Assembly: GCA_023376005.1 (NCBI GenBank)
Contig: CM042142.1
Coordinates: 50,285,884 to 50,349,883 of the forward strand
Source: Doryteuthis pealeii
Lineage: Eukaryota; Mollusca; Cephalopoda; Myopsida; Loliginidae
Length of the DNA stretch: 64,000 bases
Reading direction: 5' to 3'
Shown here piece by piece: positions 24,301 through 39,151 of the stretch. The first letter of the stretch is position 1. Every line of letters begins with the position of its first letter. A program made the position numbers and the translations under genes. Under the pieces are notes generated by a model, which ran no database searches, was not told the origin of the DNA, and saw only the letters and a list, made by a program, of their open reading frames with translations.

Positions 24301-25815
24301 AAAGAGCCCAGTCTGCCCTACTATTTACTCATAGCTGGAGGGTGATTAGTTGGATGCATACCTTTCCCAAGGGTTTTAGCGCTATGTGAAATGCAAACAG
24401 TCTCATCCATGATTTGAACTCAAGTCGAGTCCATTTCCTTTGACTCTAACTGTTACACCACATGCCTCCAGCCTCATATAAGTAAGGATGGTATATAAGC
24501 AAATGAATCTAATATATTTCTGATGCAATTCATCTGCTGGAATGTTACTCTTTTGTCAAATTTAACCTTTGATTTTCAAATTATCATTGTTTTTGAATAC
24601 AAACAGATTTTTGTGGTATTGACTCTTGTATTTAAAAATCCATTTAAATCCAATATAAAAATGAATTCACATTTTATTAACTTAATAACTTTAACACCAT
24701 TATGAAATCAATAATTGGAGAATATTTTGATTCTAGCTTAAAAGCTGCTCTATTGGTAGTAATTAAGTTAGCTCCTCCATGGCCGAACAATAACACTTCA
24801 TGCATTGAGTACATTTTCAATTTTATTAAACTTCAATAAAAGCAGTGATGAGTCTGTTCAATACTGAGATGGTGACCATTTAATCAACAGCAAATACTGT
24901 AAACAACCTGATATCAAAATGACTTGATTCGACATTAAATAAACCAAAAAGGGTTGTTTTGTTAAAACCTGTATGCAAATTAACCACACCTTAAACTATG
25001 TAAACTTTTATTTCTTGGTGATATATAAGAAACATTGGAAGATTTTAAATGCACTAATAACATGAGCTGTTTTGAGGCAAATCTAACTCATTTTCATTGA
25101 GACATCATTGATACATAAGATTTATTCTATGTTTTAATTATTTTGAATATAAATTAAATGCTCATGATAAACACGCAATTCCTGAGGGTATTGTAACATA
25201 AGCAATGATCTAGTTTTGATTACAGAAAGACACTGAATCTCCATTATAATAAGATTTTAGAAAATTAAAGACTGCAAATATCAAGTAGAATATTTTTTGT
25301 TGCAACTTTTTATTTTATTTTTTAAGACATATTATATTTCTTAAACTATATTATATATCACTTTAAAAATTTTTTTTGATAATCATGATTTTATATTTAA
25401 TTGGCCATAATCACTTAATTACATAAAGAGGAGTAGGAGGTGTCAAAAATAAAAGAGTTGGAGTCAAATGTTTTGTGTTCTGACTCAACAGCCCTGCATT
25501 AAACAAACCATTTGCATATGGTTAGTTTAGTCAATCTAAAAGAACTAAAAACAATTTAAGCTATTTCATGAAGCTAGGGGCCGGGTTAGCTCAGGCGGTA
25601 GTGTGTTCGGCTAGAAACCACAAGGTTCCTAGTTCGATACCGGTCCCCGTCAACTCGGCGTATGAGTAGCAAGTAAGGAGCTGATGGTAGGTGTGGCGCT
25701 CCACCTCAGATGCTAAAACAATCTCCTTGGTCTAGCGCTATTGAAAAGGGATAGACTCCCTCGCTGACTGGCTGTTACCGACTTTAGGCCGCCCCGTTGA
25801 CTTTACTTTTTTACT

Positions 25816-25850
<35 letters not shown>

Positions 25851-26505
25851 ACCCCTTTTTTTTTTTTTTTTTGCAGTCTGCTTGAATTCAGAATTGTCAC
25901 ATTTTATATTTAAAGTGTATCAAAAAAGTATCAAGATTTTGTGTACTTTTTGACTCGCCTTGTATTCTGAAAAAAATTAATGGGTGGAACTTTTTAATTT
26001 AAAAAATTTTTTTTTTTTTTATTTTTTTTAGAATAGAAGTTGTCAAAAGGTACAAAAAATCTTGATACTTTTTTGACACACCTTGTATAATTTCCTTTTT
26101 TTTTTTCTTTCTTTCATTGTAGTTTTTAGTATTGGAAATAATGCATATGGTCAGTGTGGCCGATCTATTATTGAAAATGAAAAATACAGGTAAGATAATT
26201 GATATATATTTCTTCAAATCTGTCTCCAAGTTAGAAGTTAAAAATATTATTACCCCACAAAAGAAGCAGCTGTACTGCCACTCCCCCCCACCAACTATTT
26301 CACAAACCATCAAAATAAGATGAATAAGCCATGCTGGACACGGCTGGAGAAGCAAGCGCAAACCCCTGACATTCTCCCCTTTTTTGACCCATGAATAGGG
26401 ACCTAACAGGTACTACCATGCCAGATCAGAGTGGACATGGGAGTATCGTCAGTGAAAGTGTGACTCCACACTCCTTAGAGTTCCCTGCTCATGTGTGTGT
26501 ATGTA

Positions 26506-26550
<45 letters not shown>

Positions 26551-29500
26551 TATTGACAAAATATTTCATCAGCTGCTGCAAGAAAAATAAAATATCCCAA
26601 GAAAATCTCAACAGCTGGTTCCAAATGGTTAAAAAATTGATTAATCTCATTATGAAATTAGATTATTTATCATTATATTTATGATAATATATTTATTATA
26701 ATAATATATTTATCACTATATCTTATTATAATGGAGATTGTGTGTTTTTCTGTCTGTAACCGAAACTATATTCCTACTCAAGTCACAATTCTCTTAGTTA
26801 TTGACATCATATTCTCCATGATTTTATTTTTATCTAAACCTCAATTATTAATAAAATTGTCTTACATTATTAATACTGTTAACTATGTCTACCTACTGAC
26901 AACATGCAATTATATTTATATACACAACAAAATAGCGGTTTACAGTGTGAACGGGAAGGCTAATTTGCATATTAATATTAAAAAATCGAATTTAATAAAT
27001 ATGTGTTTAGTATTATTGATTTCTAATTGTTTGGTTTTATTTTAATGAATATAAGCAAAAATCTCTTCAATGAATCTTAAATGAAATCCATTAACAAGAT
27101 AAAATAACTGTCATTTTATTCTTTACTTCCTCTTATAACTAAATACTTAAATTAGAAAAAATAACAATGAAAGATGAGAGTGATGGAAGAGTAAGTTACA
27201 GTTGTTCCATTTTTTATTATACTCCCTCTGTTTCAAATCTTTTATTATACTCCCTCTATTTCAAATCTTTTTATCTGTATTCTTATTTAGTTTCATTAGC
27301 CTTTCTAATTTAATATGATATTTTATTACATTAAAACTTAAATACTTGCACCCGGAGGGTGCATATATTTGCTAGTTTATATAATAAATAATTAGAATTA
27401 GATTAATTGTAAATCAAAAATTGATTTGAACTTCTTGTTGGGTAGAACGAGTTTGTACAAATGACCTCATAGATAAAGACCAAAACTATTAAAGAAAGAA
27501 AGAAACTAAAATATGTATGTGCAGTGATGCTGATAGCTTTTTAATTTAGTGCATCCTGGGATGCACATATTTGCTTTGAATGAGTCCTCAGGAAAATTTA
27601 TGGGTCCCAATTAAAGTTTCTTAATAAATTGTAGGGTTTTTATTTATAATCTGGGGAAATAACTAAAGCCGTCCAACTCCTACCTTGTAACCTATCCTGT
27701 GTCATTCATTTCTAAGAAACTATTGAAATGTATTTACAATTAGATTGAAATGATGAGGGAAGAAAAACACTGGAATGCATGGATATGATTTTACTGCGTC
27801 CTTTTAGAATTTTATGTGTCAGGGACGCAGGACGCATACCTATCAGCATCTCTAACCCTATGCATATAATATAAAGTTCAGGTTAATAAGAGTAGCAGAC
27901 ACCCAAGGATGATCCCATGAGAGCACAGTGACTGAAACATTGGAGTAAAGACAAAAAAAAAAAGGGGGTCTAAAAAGATAATCAGTTATAATCCGAATGA
28001 CACGTCCAAGAAATTCAAACCCAGAACTGCACAAACCTAGTCAAATTTTTTGTCTTAGAATAAAATTTTTTGCATCTCTGTATGTGTGATATTTCATATT
28101 AAATACCATAGCCTTACCTATAAATCTTGCCAAATAAACCAAAATACATTTATGTTTGACTACAATCTACTGTTAATTTTCATCAGCAACCAGAAGCTAA
28201 GGGCTAGCTTATATATAGCATACAAATAAAGTGGAAAGTTCAATCTTCCTCTTACACTCTCCAATCTCTCTCTTAACACTCACAGAGAAACTAACATATA
28301 TAAGGAGTAGTTAATCAAGGTATATAAATAAAGGGGTAAAGTGGCAGGCAAAATGTGAAGTAAGAGGCAGATCAGTTTTTGACTTTGGCTAAAATTGTTG
28401 TTTTTTTTTTTTGTTTTTTTTAAAAATTATCTGAGTGTATTTATTTTAAATAATTTAATTCACTTTGAAAACTCACTTTTTTCCCTGATCACAACTGTCT
28501 ACCCAGAGCTCAATGGGTGACCCAAACAGGTCAGGTTTTTTCTAGTTACTAAATTTTTCTAGTTTCTAAATACAGACTACAATCATTATGAGACCAAAAG
28601 TCATTTTTCATTTTATTTGACTAAATAACATTACATCTTTGAGACAAAGCTGTTTTATAAAATAATTATCACTATTATCTGTTTAAATTTTTTTTTTTTA
28701 GATGTGGCTTGATAATTTGTATTATTTAGATTTTTTTTTTTTTACTGTTGTCCTCAGCTATATTGTTATATAAGACAACATTGGCGCAACAGATATAAGG
28801 GTTGAGTTAATACAATTTTAAGTGACAATCATCTCTAGGCTGCAAGTTCAATCCTGACTACGGGTGAAAATAACATAGAATATTTAACATAGCTTAATAC
28901 TTGTTAATGGTCATGGTTAACAAAATGAAAACAATCTATCCCAATGGCTTAAATAAAGGTTTCAATTCAAAGTCCTATAGAGGCTCCTGATTATGTCAAG
29001 AAGGTTCCAGAGATTGACAGGAAATATCTGAAGAAGGCTGGAAGGTACATTGGCCAAAACGTTGTGTGTATATAACAATAAAGATGAGGACAACAGTCTG
29101 AAAAATCCAAATAATACAAACTGTCACTATCTATATATTAATACTAGTGTTCCTTAATTTTTTACAACCATTATCATCTTGCAACACCCTCTGATTAAAA
29201 ATGAGAACGTCCAAATTACCAAAGATGAAATATAAAAAATATAGATACTGATTATCTGGTGTTGCTTATCTGCTAAATTCTTATTTCTTATGAGTGTCGT
29301 CAACTCAGCTAAATAATGGACCATTTCGTTTTTTTTATAAAGTTAGTAAGTGAAGAAAAAGGACATGCTACACAGAAAAAATATAATAAGAAGGAAAGAA
29401 AGAAAGATAGTTGTGGAAAAATAGAAAGAGGGGGTGAGCATGCGGAAGCAATAATGCTAATCTGTTTCAATCAAACATAATGAAAAGAAGGAAAGAAAAG

Positions 29501-32500
29501 AAAAAAAAAACAGAATGAGAGAATGTTAAATCAAGATTATTATACTGTTTACATATTGAACAATTTGCAATAGCTCTTAAGTTAACATATCAAATGTTGT
29601 ATTAATTAAATTATCATTCTATGGTATATCCACAGGTCCTGCTAATATTAAAATTTCATATTGAGTAAATTTTAATCTGTTTTTTTCTTTTCTTTTTATT
29701 CCAGTGGAAATGCAACAGTTCATAAGATAAGAGAACTGCCAGATGACATCAGTGAAGTGAGTAGATTCTCGGCTGATTTTTTACTCAAAAACTCACTATT
29801 AAAAATACAAAAACAAAGCTATAATAATATACATACATATCATCATCATCATCATGTCGTGCTGTTAGCCCGGATATCCATGACAATCTCTCTCCATACG
29901 TCCCTATCGCTCATCATTCTCGGGAGGTCCTCTATGCAGCATCCTGTATCCGCACAGAGCTGATCAATGTACGTCTTTGCTGGTCGGCCCACACTAGCGT
30001 GCCCATGTGCTGACTTCCACAGGAGGACATCGCTTATGAGTTTGTCCTTGCTTCTCCAGCAGTGTCCCGCATGTCTTGTCCATCTTACTTGGATGGTTTG
30101 GGTGATATGTGGCAGGTGGCCGTACAGCTGTTTCTCGTGGGGTGTTGTTTCCACATCTTGTTTAGGATCACCCACAGCATTCTTGTGCAGCTTCCATCTA
30201 GTTTATTCTCTAGTCGCTTCATTAGGGTCTAGGTGGTGCAGCCATACAGCAGCACTGACAGGACAACGACCTGGAAGAACTCTCTCTTTAACTTGTCTGT
30301 GAGATTGGATAGATGGCAAACTCCTAAACTCGTTAGAACAATTTAGATACTTAGGCAGTAATGTCTCCTCCACAGAAAACGATGTTAATGCATGTATAGA
30401 AAAGGCATGGGCTGCTATAAATTAATTATCAGTCATATGGAAATAAAAAAAAATACATATATATAAGTAAAGTCATTGGGGCGGCCTAATATCTGTATCA
30501 GCCATGCATCAAGGGAGTCTATCCCCTTTTCACTAGTGCTAGACCAAGGAGATTATTTTAGCATCTGAGGTGGAGCGCCACACCTACTATCAACTCCTTA
30601 CTTTACCACACAGATCCCTGTGCTACTCATACGCTGAGTTGGCGAAGGCGGGTATCGAACTAGGAACCTTGTGGTTTCTAGCCTAATGCTCTATTGACTA
30701 AGCTAACCATGAATATAAAATATAATATAAATATATGATAATACAGGGTGATTGAAAAATAACTCTCTATTATCTCAGAAAATTTCAGAATTGACCCAAG
30801 ATAACAGAATGGTGTGGAATGACTTCAGATAGGATTTTGGGTCCTTTCATCCTTTGCAATGCCATGAATGCCAAAAGGTATCTCACCATGCCGCAAGATG
30901 AAATCTGGCTAGTTGTCTTGGTAGAATGTTGAAGACTTAATTTTTTATGCAAGATGGTGCTCCTCTACATTTCACTATTGAATTTTAAATGAAACTCCAT
31001 GTAATGTGTGTTCTCATATTCATTTTTGGTAAAAATAATGATTCAGAAATAAATTATAAGATTTTTAAAATAGGGAGTTACATTGCAATCACGCTGTACA
31101 TTGTTGATTTTTGCAAGTGCTAGACCAAGGAGATTGTTTTGTGTCTAAGGTACCATCAGCTCACTACTTTACTGCACAGATCCAAGCTATGCTATTCATG
31201 CGCTGAGTTCGTGAGGGCTGGTACCAAACCTGGAGCCTTGTGGTTCCTAGGCGGATGCTCTATCGACTGAGCTAAACTGGTCCTATTCTATAGATAGATG
31301 ATTTTAAAAAATTATTTTTTTAAGAAAATATGATAGGATTTTCCCTGCCCTAATGATATATAACATCTATATACTTCAATTTAACCAAATATTAGTTGTA
31401 AGAAATCCTGAATTTTTAAATGTTACTGGCAAATCAGAATGAAATTTAAAGTTAAAGCCACAATTTTTCCAAGCCGTAGTTGTATCAGTGCTACTGTATG
31501 GCTGCACCACTTGGACCCTAACAAAGTGCCTAGAGAATAAGCTAGATGGGAGTTGCACAAGAATTCTGTGTGTGATATTAAGCAAATTGTGTAAACAACA
31601 CCCTACAAGAAAGCAGCTGTATGGCCACTTGCCCCTATCACAGACCATCCAAGTGAGACGAACAAGACATGCTGGACACTGCTGGAGAAGCAGGGATGAA
31701 CTCATAAGTGATGTCCTCCTATGGAAACCAGCATATAGACATTTGAGTATGGGCTGGCCAGCAAAGACCTATATTGACCAGCTCTGCGCGGATACAGGAA
31801 GCTGCGCAGAGGACCTTCTGAGAGTAATGAATGATAGACATTTGGTGAGAGATTGTCATTGATATCCGTGCTACTAGCGCAACATGATAACTCGTTTTAT
31901 TTTCTTTATCAAGGGAGATAATCAAGTTCTTAATGAATAAATGAGTAGTCTTGAGACTATTCAGATAGCTTATTTTATATATATATATATATTTGAAAAA
32001 TAGATGGAAATTAATCCGACAGTATGAAATTTAACATTTTGAAAAAACATATGATGTTTGTTATGTGATTGCTGACAGATCTGTTTCGACCAAATCGATA
32101 AGTTGGTCTTCATCAAAGAGCGACATATTTTTAACAGCTGAAATATATACTATACTATTTTGATACCCACTTTACATTTTTTATATATTTTTACTATAAA
32201 CTCTTTTGAGTTTTACTATAAACTATAATGCTTCTGATTTTTAAAAATTAAAAATAAAATTTATTTTATTTTTAAAACAGAACATGCATTTTTCAAAATT
32301 TCAGCGGTTGAATTCAGCGTTCGTTTTGTAAACAGTCTTTTTAATGGATATCTTTCTTCTCGTCTATGTTGCTCTTTGATGAAGACCAACTTATCGATTT
32401 GGTCGAAACAGATCTGTCAGCAATCACATAACAAACATCATGTTTTTTCAAAATGTTAAATTTCATATATATATATTGTAGTCAGATTCTTTCCCTGATG

Positions 32501-32808
32501 AGCAAGTAAGTAAAACTATTAGATATTGTATCTGACTCATTAGGATTAATATTACTATTTGCTCTACTTATGTATTGAGCACTCTTTACATTTTGTCTTT
32601 AGACAAACCTAGCAGCATATAATTTTTTCTTTTGGCCAAGTGATATAGTGTTAATCGATTATTTTTGGTTGATGCAACTGTTGGTCTTTTCTTATTTTTA
32701 CTTTTTTTCCTAGGCAATTTTTTGTAGTATATTTTTACTAACAAATTATTTGTTTTTTTTCTTACCGCAACAGTTTACTAATAGGATTAGTGTGTGTGTG
32801 TGTGTGTA

Positions 32809-32847
<39 letters not shown>

Positions 32848-35800
32848 CTTGTTAGAATTTACTTCATAATAGAATTGGCCAAAAATCTACTAATTCACAA
32901 TAATCTTCAAATTCTAATTCATATTTAATGGCATCAAATTTCTTCAGATCAAAATTTAACACAATTCTTCTAATTGAAGTTAAATTTTAGAATACATATT
33001 TCCATTTAATTTGCATACGGTTTTACGAGGAAATTGAGTTATGATCTGAATGAATTAAAGTCGAATCTATTGTTTAATGGCCATTTTCCATCCACCTGAC
33101 ATGACCAAGCCAGGGACGGTGCCCCTCGCAGAGGATGGACAACACACTGTTCATGTTGGCGCAATTCTTATAGATAGATTGCGGATATTATAAAAACAAG
33201 AGAATTATTCATTTTGCCTGAATTAATTTGCACACGGTTGTACGAGGAAATTGAGTTACGAGCTGAACGAATTAGTCATAAGTCAAGGTACCACTGTAAG
33301 GCATGTGGTGTAATGACTATCCTCATCTTTATTCTTATATACTGACAAAAAAGTTCCCGAATTTGACAAGAAACACCAGTCGAAATCTTAGAAAGTGTAT
33401 ATAACAATAAAGATGAGAACAACAGTCAAAAAATCTGAATAATACAAATTATCAAGCCTCAACTAAAAAAAATGAAATCATGGAGAATGTGATCAAATAA
33501 CTAATGGAATTATGACTTGAGTAGTAATATAGTTTCGGTTCCAGATAAACACACACTCTCCATTATAATAAGATGTGTTTTATTTTAGATTTTGCCAGTT
33601 TTGTCAATGAATTTATTTTAAGGTATTGCTGCTAAGAAGCTTTTATTTTCTTTATCAAGGGAGATAATCAAGTAGTTAAAGAAAAAGCGCCTGGGGAACG
33701 TTTCTGTTATAACAATGAGGATAACAGTTTGAAAAATCTAAATATATATAAACATTAAATGAAAATATGTATTCTAAAATTTAATTTCAACTAGAAAACC
33801 TGTGTTAAAATAATTGAGGATGAAGTAGTTAAATTTTGACGTAAAGAAATTTTAATGCTATATAGAAAGTTTGATAAACTTTTGATACCATTAAATCTAA
33901 ATTTAGAATTTTGAAGATTATTGTTAATTAGTGGATTTTTGGCCAGTTATTATGAAACAACATTTAACAAATATATCTGTATCTTCTCTCTTTTCTTTTG
34001 GGTCTTACATAATTGATCTCACGTTTTAATCCCAACGCACACAATGCTTTTCCGCTTCTTTTACTATTCAATATCCTAAATTGTTTAAGTACTTAGGCAG
34101 ATATAAATAAAAATCTTCTGATTATTTTTATAGCACAAAAAGCAAGCTGCTGGTTGATAGTGAATGTTGTATATATAGTAGTTTTACCTTGTCATTTTCT
34201 ATCTATTTTTGTAGTTTCTCTTGGACATACACACATACATTGGGTTATTTCCTAGTAATCTACATGATCAAGGAGGGGAACCCTCTTTGACTGATAAAAT
34301 CTATTTATTTATTTTCTCATTAACTGAGACCTCTAAATACCCCTAACTCTAAGCACTGTCTTGGTTTTTTCCTAGTAGATCTAATAATGAATAAATAGAT
34401 TTTATCGATCAGAGTGGTTCCCCTTGATCATGTTAGAGCTTATTAAGGAAATAGACGCACAGTACATACATACATGACATGGGACAATCACAATTGCCCT
34501 TTTATTTATGATGTATATTATATAGGTAGTAACAAAAACAGAGCGTTCCCAAATCATAATGTAGCACATTATTCCCCAGTGTCAGCAACAGATAGTATGA
34601 GATCGACTGCAAGTTATGTCGAATCCCAAAAGGTCGATTAATTCAGTCGGATTTACCCTGAAGATCCTAATGGTGAAGCTCGAGATAGAGTTTCTATTGT
34701 AATCATTTCTTTGATATGCGAGATATAGTGCATTGTTAATCATTTGAGGATTATTAGTTGTTGCTGTTTCTCATGTTGTCTTTGCGCCTCCATTGGCGGG
34801 CGGCAGTTGTCGGGATTGTATTGTATCTAATTGACTGGCTGGCTGCATTTGACTTTATCGTCTAATGCGGTATGCGCAAGGAAGGAATGAGGGGCAGTTA
34901 CACCCACCGCACTGGACGAGACCATGCAAAAGACAATTACACGATGAACAAAAGGCACCGCAGACTGAGGAGTTCTTATGCTTGAACATCTAGACTGCTA
35001 AGGTCTCATCTCAACCATGTTATTGTTCTCATACAATGTGACCTCAAATGTCTGCACGTTACTGCTGCTGCTGCTAATGTTAGTAGCCACTCTTGGCTAT
35101 TCTACTTACTACTAAATACTCATGAACCTGTTATTATTCCTGACTATTACTACTACTTACTGACACTACTATCTCCTACTTACAAAGGTTCCAAACTGCT
35201 TTCTTGAGGCAGGACATTTTTTTGAACAGATGTGTATACAAACATTTTTATGAAACCATTTTATCTGTTTAATTAGTTGAAATATTTCCTTTTATAAGAG
35301 TGTGAATGCTGTGTGAGGTTGTGTGATTTGGTGTTGTTGAGAGAAAGAGAGTATATTAAAATATGAGAATGAATGGCGGAAAAAAAAATAAAAAGACATA
35401 TAAAGAAAATCATCAAGAGAAATAATAATATTTAGCCCAATTTGAATGTATGAAAAACCCAGAAGTTAAAGACGGTTAATCATAGTTTTAAGAGGGAGAA
35501 AATACACAAAGGAAATATAGTCATGAGAGAGAGCACACACAAAAAAAAGAAAAAGAAAAAAGGAAAAAAAAAACAAGAAACCTGGGTGGAACCCTACTTT
35601 TCCGGAGACTGTGCACAAACTGTGACATTGAAGTCCGTGTAAATTGATGGGGGTTAAAGGAAGAAGAATGAAAGAAAGAAAGAAATAACAAGTAAAAGAA
35701 AAGAAGAGAAGAATAGAAAAAAAAGAAGTAAAAGAAAGAAAGGAAGAAAAGAACTGCAGATGATTGTCACAGTATAAAGCCTTGCTTCACGCCTCTTCTT

Positions 35801-38800
35801 CTCATGCAGGGTATTTTCAAAAAGAGAGAAAAGAAAAAAAACTAATAATAATAATAATGAATAGAAATAGAAAAATGTTCCGGTTTTGAAGATTGTTTTA
35901 AAAAAAATAAAGAAAAAAAAGAAAAAAACTGTTGGAAAAAAGAAAAAAAGAAGAGTTTTTTTCGTCATCTTTTAAAGGCTTACTTAACTGAAGACTAAAA
36001 GTGATTTTTTTTTTTTAACTAAAAAAGAAGAAAAAAATACACTTTTAACCAAAACCATCACCACACTGTTTTTGTACACCACAAGCTGTACGACATTGGT
36101 TGAAGTTCACAAGCAGCACACAGTGTCGTTAACCCTTGCCACATTTTAGTGTGTATATATATATAGTATATATATACTATATAATAATTATTATACTATT
36201 ATACTATTATATATCATAAGTAAGACGTATGTCACACACTTATTCATTTTATTCATTCCAGCTGGTTAACGTTTAGTTGTAGATGCGTGCTTTTTAAGTG
36301 TTCGGATGCGAGGCCCAGGGGGGAGAGAGCACGATATTATATCTATCGTTTATGTATTAAGTCTCTTATGTGTTGTTTTTCTTTTGTTACGTTGGATATA
36401 GGTGCAGAAAGTTGTGTAGAAAAGTGAGCGATTGGTAGTGTGGTCAGTGAAAGAATATTTTACAAAGATTTGTTCAAAAATATTATTTAAAAGTAAGAAG
36501 AAACGAGAGAGAACTTTTATATATATACGTTTATATGATAATCTATATAACTTATATATCATATAGCCCGTGGTGTATTCTGTTGAGTATCTCTCTGTTC
36601 TATTTACGGGACTGTTATGTGATAAAAGATATGTAGTCTTGTCTCTAACTATCACTTTATAAAAAGTAATAACAGTATACTCTCGTTCCAATCGATTCAA
36701 GGTTGCCATTCGGGCATTTTTTATCTCTTTTTTAGTCTACAGTTTTGGTTTTACTCCACACTCAATAAAGAAGTGAAAAAGCTTTCCTTTGTTATCATAC
36801 CTGATAGAAAATAAAAATGAAAAATAATCTTACCCTCCTCGTTGATCCCATATTGTTTTTTTTTTTCTTTTTTTTTTGAGGGTCCCAAATAGCTACCGTG
36901 CCACCTCCACCCCGCAAGAGTGACATTTTTTCTTCACACACACACATATCAAGGTTTCATTATTTGGGCTGTGAATTCGTGTTCGCTTCCAGCTCCATTT
37001 TTTTTTTTTTTTTTTTTTTTTTGAATGCTGGTTATTTTTACCCGGGATCTCATCTATTTGTGTAAACTTTCCTATGGAAGAAAAACTGTTTAAAAATACT
37101 TTCATTTTTTTTAGTCTAAACATAACAATTAGGATTCCGCCATTCATATGCACCGATGTAATAAATTTATGCAATGAATTTTCTATAGCTATAAAAAATG
37201 AATAATAAAAATATTAAAAAAACAAAAAAAAACCAATAATAATAATAAAAATGGCTAAGATTTTTGACTAGTATTTTTGCATAGATTTTTCAAAAGTGTC
37301 CAGCATTTGAACAAAACTTGTTCTTTGCAATTAGTGTACGTCTGTGGTATATACTTGAATTAGAATTGAAAATCCGGAGAAGCCCAAAAGAAGAAGAGAA
37401 AAAGAAAGAAAAAAGGTTGTATGATATTAAGCATTTAAAAAGTTTTGTGTTTGCAAAATTCTTTCTGCTTCTTTGTGGGGGGGGGAAATGGACTTGATGT
37501 CAGAAAGATTAACAAGGAAGATTTGATTTTTTATTTTTTAAAGTCTTCCCCCTCTTCCCTCGCCATATCAAAAAATATCAATGTCATCCTTTTTTCCTTC
37601 CACCAAAAAAAAAAATGGCGTTGTGATTGTGGCCTAATGACTTTTGTTTTCAAACGCTTACAACGAGCCGTCTTTGTCAGTTTTCTTACCTCTTCAGCAT
37701 TTAAAAAAAAGAATAAACCCTATTAAATTTGGAATTTCGGGTGGAGGACCGGATGCAACTGTGATTGATCTCTTGCTTGTAGACAGAAAAAATATCTGAT
37801 ATTGCTTTCCTTTTTAACTATTGCAAAAAGGTTGTGTTCTTTTTTTTTTTTTCTTTGTTGTTGTTGTTTTTTTGTTATTATTATATCTTATGATTAGAGA
37901 AAGAAAAAAACAAAAAACAAAAACCTAACAAAGCAATTGCGTGAACAATTGTATCCAAAATTAGTTATTTTTTTAAAATGCGCTTTCCCTGAATTGGGTT
38001 TTTTTATGTTGTCACATTGAAAATGGGACATTATTAGTTATGTCATAGGGCTAAGTCTGGTAAAAAACAAAAAGAAAGAAAGATGTCTGGGCTACAATTT
38101 GTCTTTATTGTCTACCTACGCATACATACTACCCCTATCTATCTGTCCTCCTCTCGCTTTCCTTTCATCTGCCATTTTAAGTGGTTTATCAAAAATTGGT
38201 TGCCACCAATTTTGATATTTTAATCAAGGAATGTATCATTTCCAATTTGTATCTGTCTGTTCTTTAACACATATTTTGTTCGTCTCTCTCTCTGCTCTCT
38301 CTCCTCTCATCTAATTTGTTATCTGCAACTTCTCTGTCTTTTTGTCTGCTTTCCTTTTTCCTCTTTCCCTTCATTCTTAGAGTTTACTTTTTCATCACTA
38401 AGGGCACTTCAGAAGAAGAATTAAGAACCTATACCTTAAAATAGTAATATGAATTTATTCTACAACTGCTGCAGGTGGCACCACAAACTTATCAAAGGAG
38501 ATATATAGGTACATAGAAATAATGTAACTAATGTTAGTAAAAATGAATAACGTACAGTCCATAGTATATCATGTATGTGCGTGCATATGTGTGATGGAAG
38601 GAGGATAATCAGGTATAGCATTGTCGAATTACAGGAAGCATGAGGTTTTGAAAGATGCAAGTAATTGTTGGACAGCCAACATGGTGCAGGCCCGTCAGTT
38701 TATTCATCTATCAGCAACTGTAGCGTCTGAGCATGAAAAATCATTTGCAATAAGTCATGTGACTGGTGCTTGTTTTCTGACTTTGTAGGCATGCCTACGT

Positions 38801-39110
38801 GTGTTAGAGACATGGAAATCAAAAAGGTGCTTGCACATTTGTGCTGTCGGTAAGATTATCAAATAACCTGTCTAACTAACGTCAGTTTCACGAATTCCAT
38901 GCCCAGGGCAGCAAGGACTCGTTTCAGAATATGGGTAATACCTAGATGGAGGGTATTCGTTTGGTTGTACTTCTGTACAGTTTCCAAGAAGTTAATTTTC
39001 CTTAGTAACTAAAAAAAAAATCTCTTAGCTTAGGTATTAAAATAATATTCGACACACTTTTCTCTTAATTTTTTTTTTATTTGCTTCGTGTGTCAAACCC
39101 TAGTGCTATG

Positions 39111-39151
<41 letters not shown>

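Noticed and set aside
25577..25650. Functional tRNA gene
   Set aside because: A and B boxes are good, but it is the head of a SINE present in many copies, and the T stem does not pair properly.
26731..27045. 104-codon frame as a membrane protein
   Set aside because: It lies wholly inside a non-autonomous Helitron, and its hydrophobic look comes from AT-rich codons.
35654..35968. Phe/Leu-rich minus-strand frame
   Set aside because: Translation of an A/G-rich tract in reverse.
36350..36709. 119-codon minus-strand frame as a gene
   Set aside because: No family resemblance, no repeats or domains and AT-rich codons. It was kept only as part of the unassigned block.
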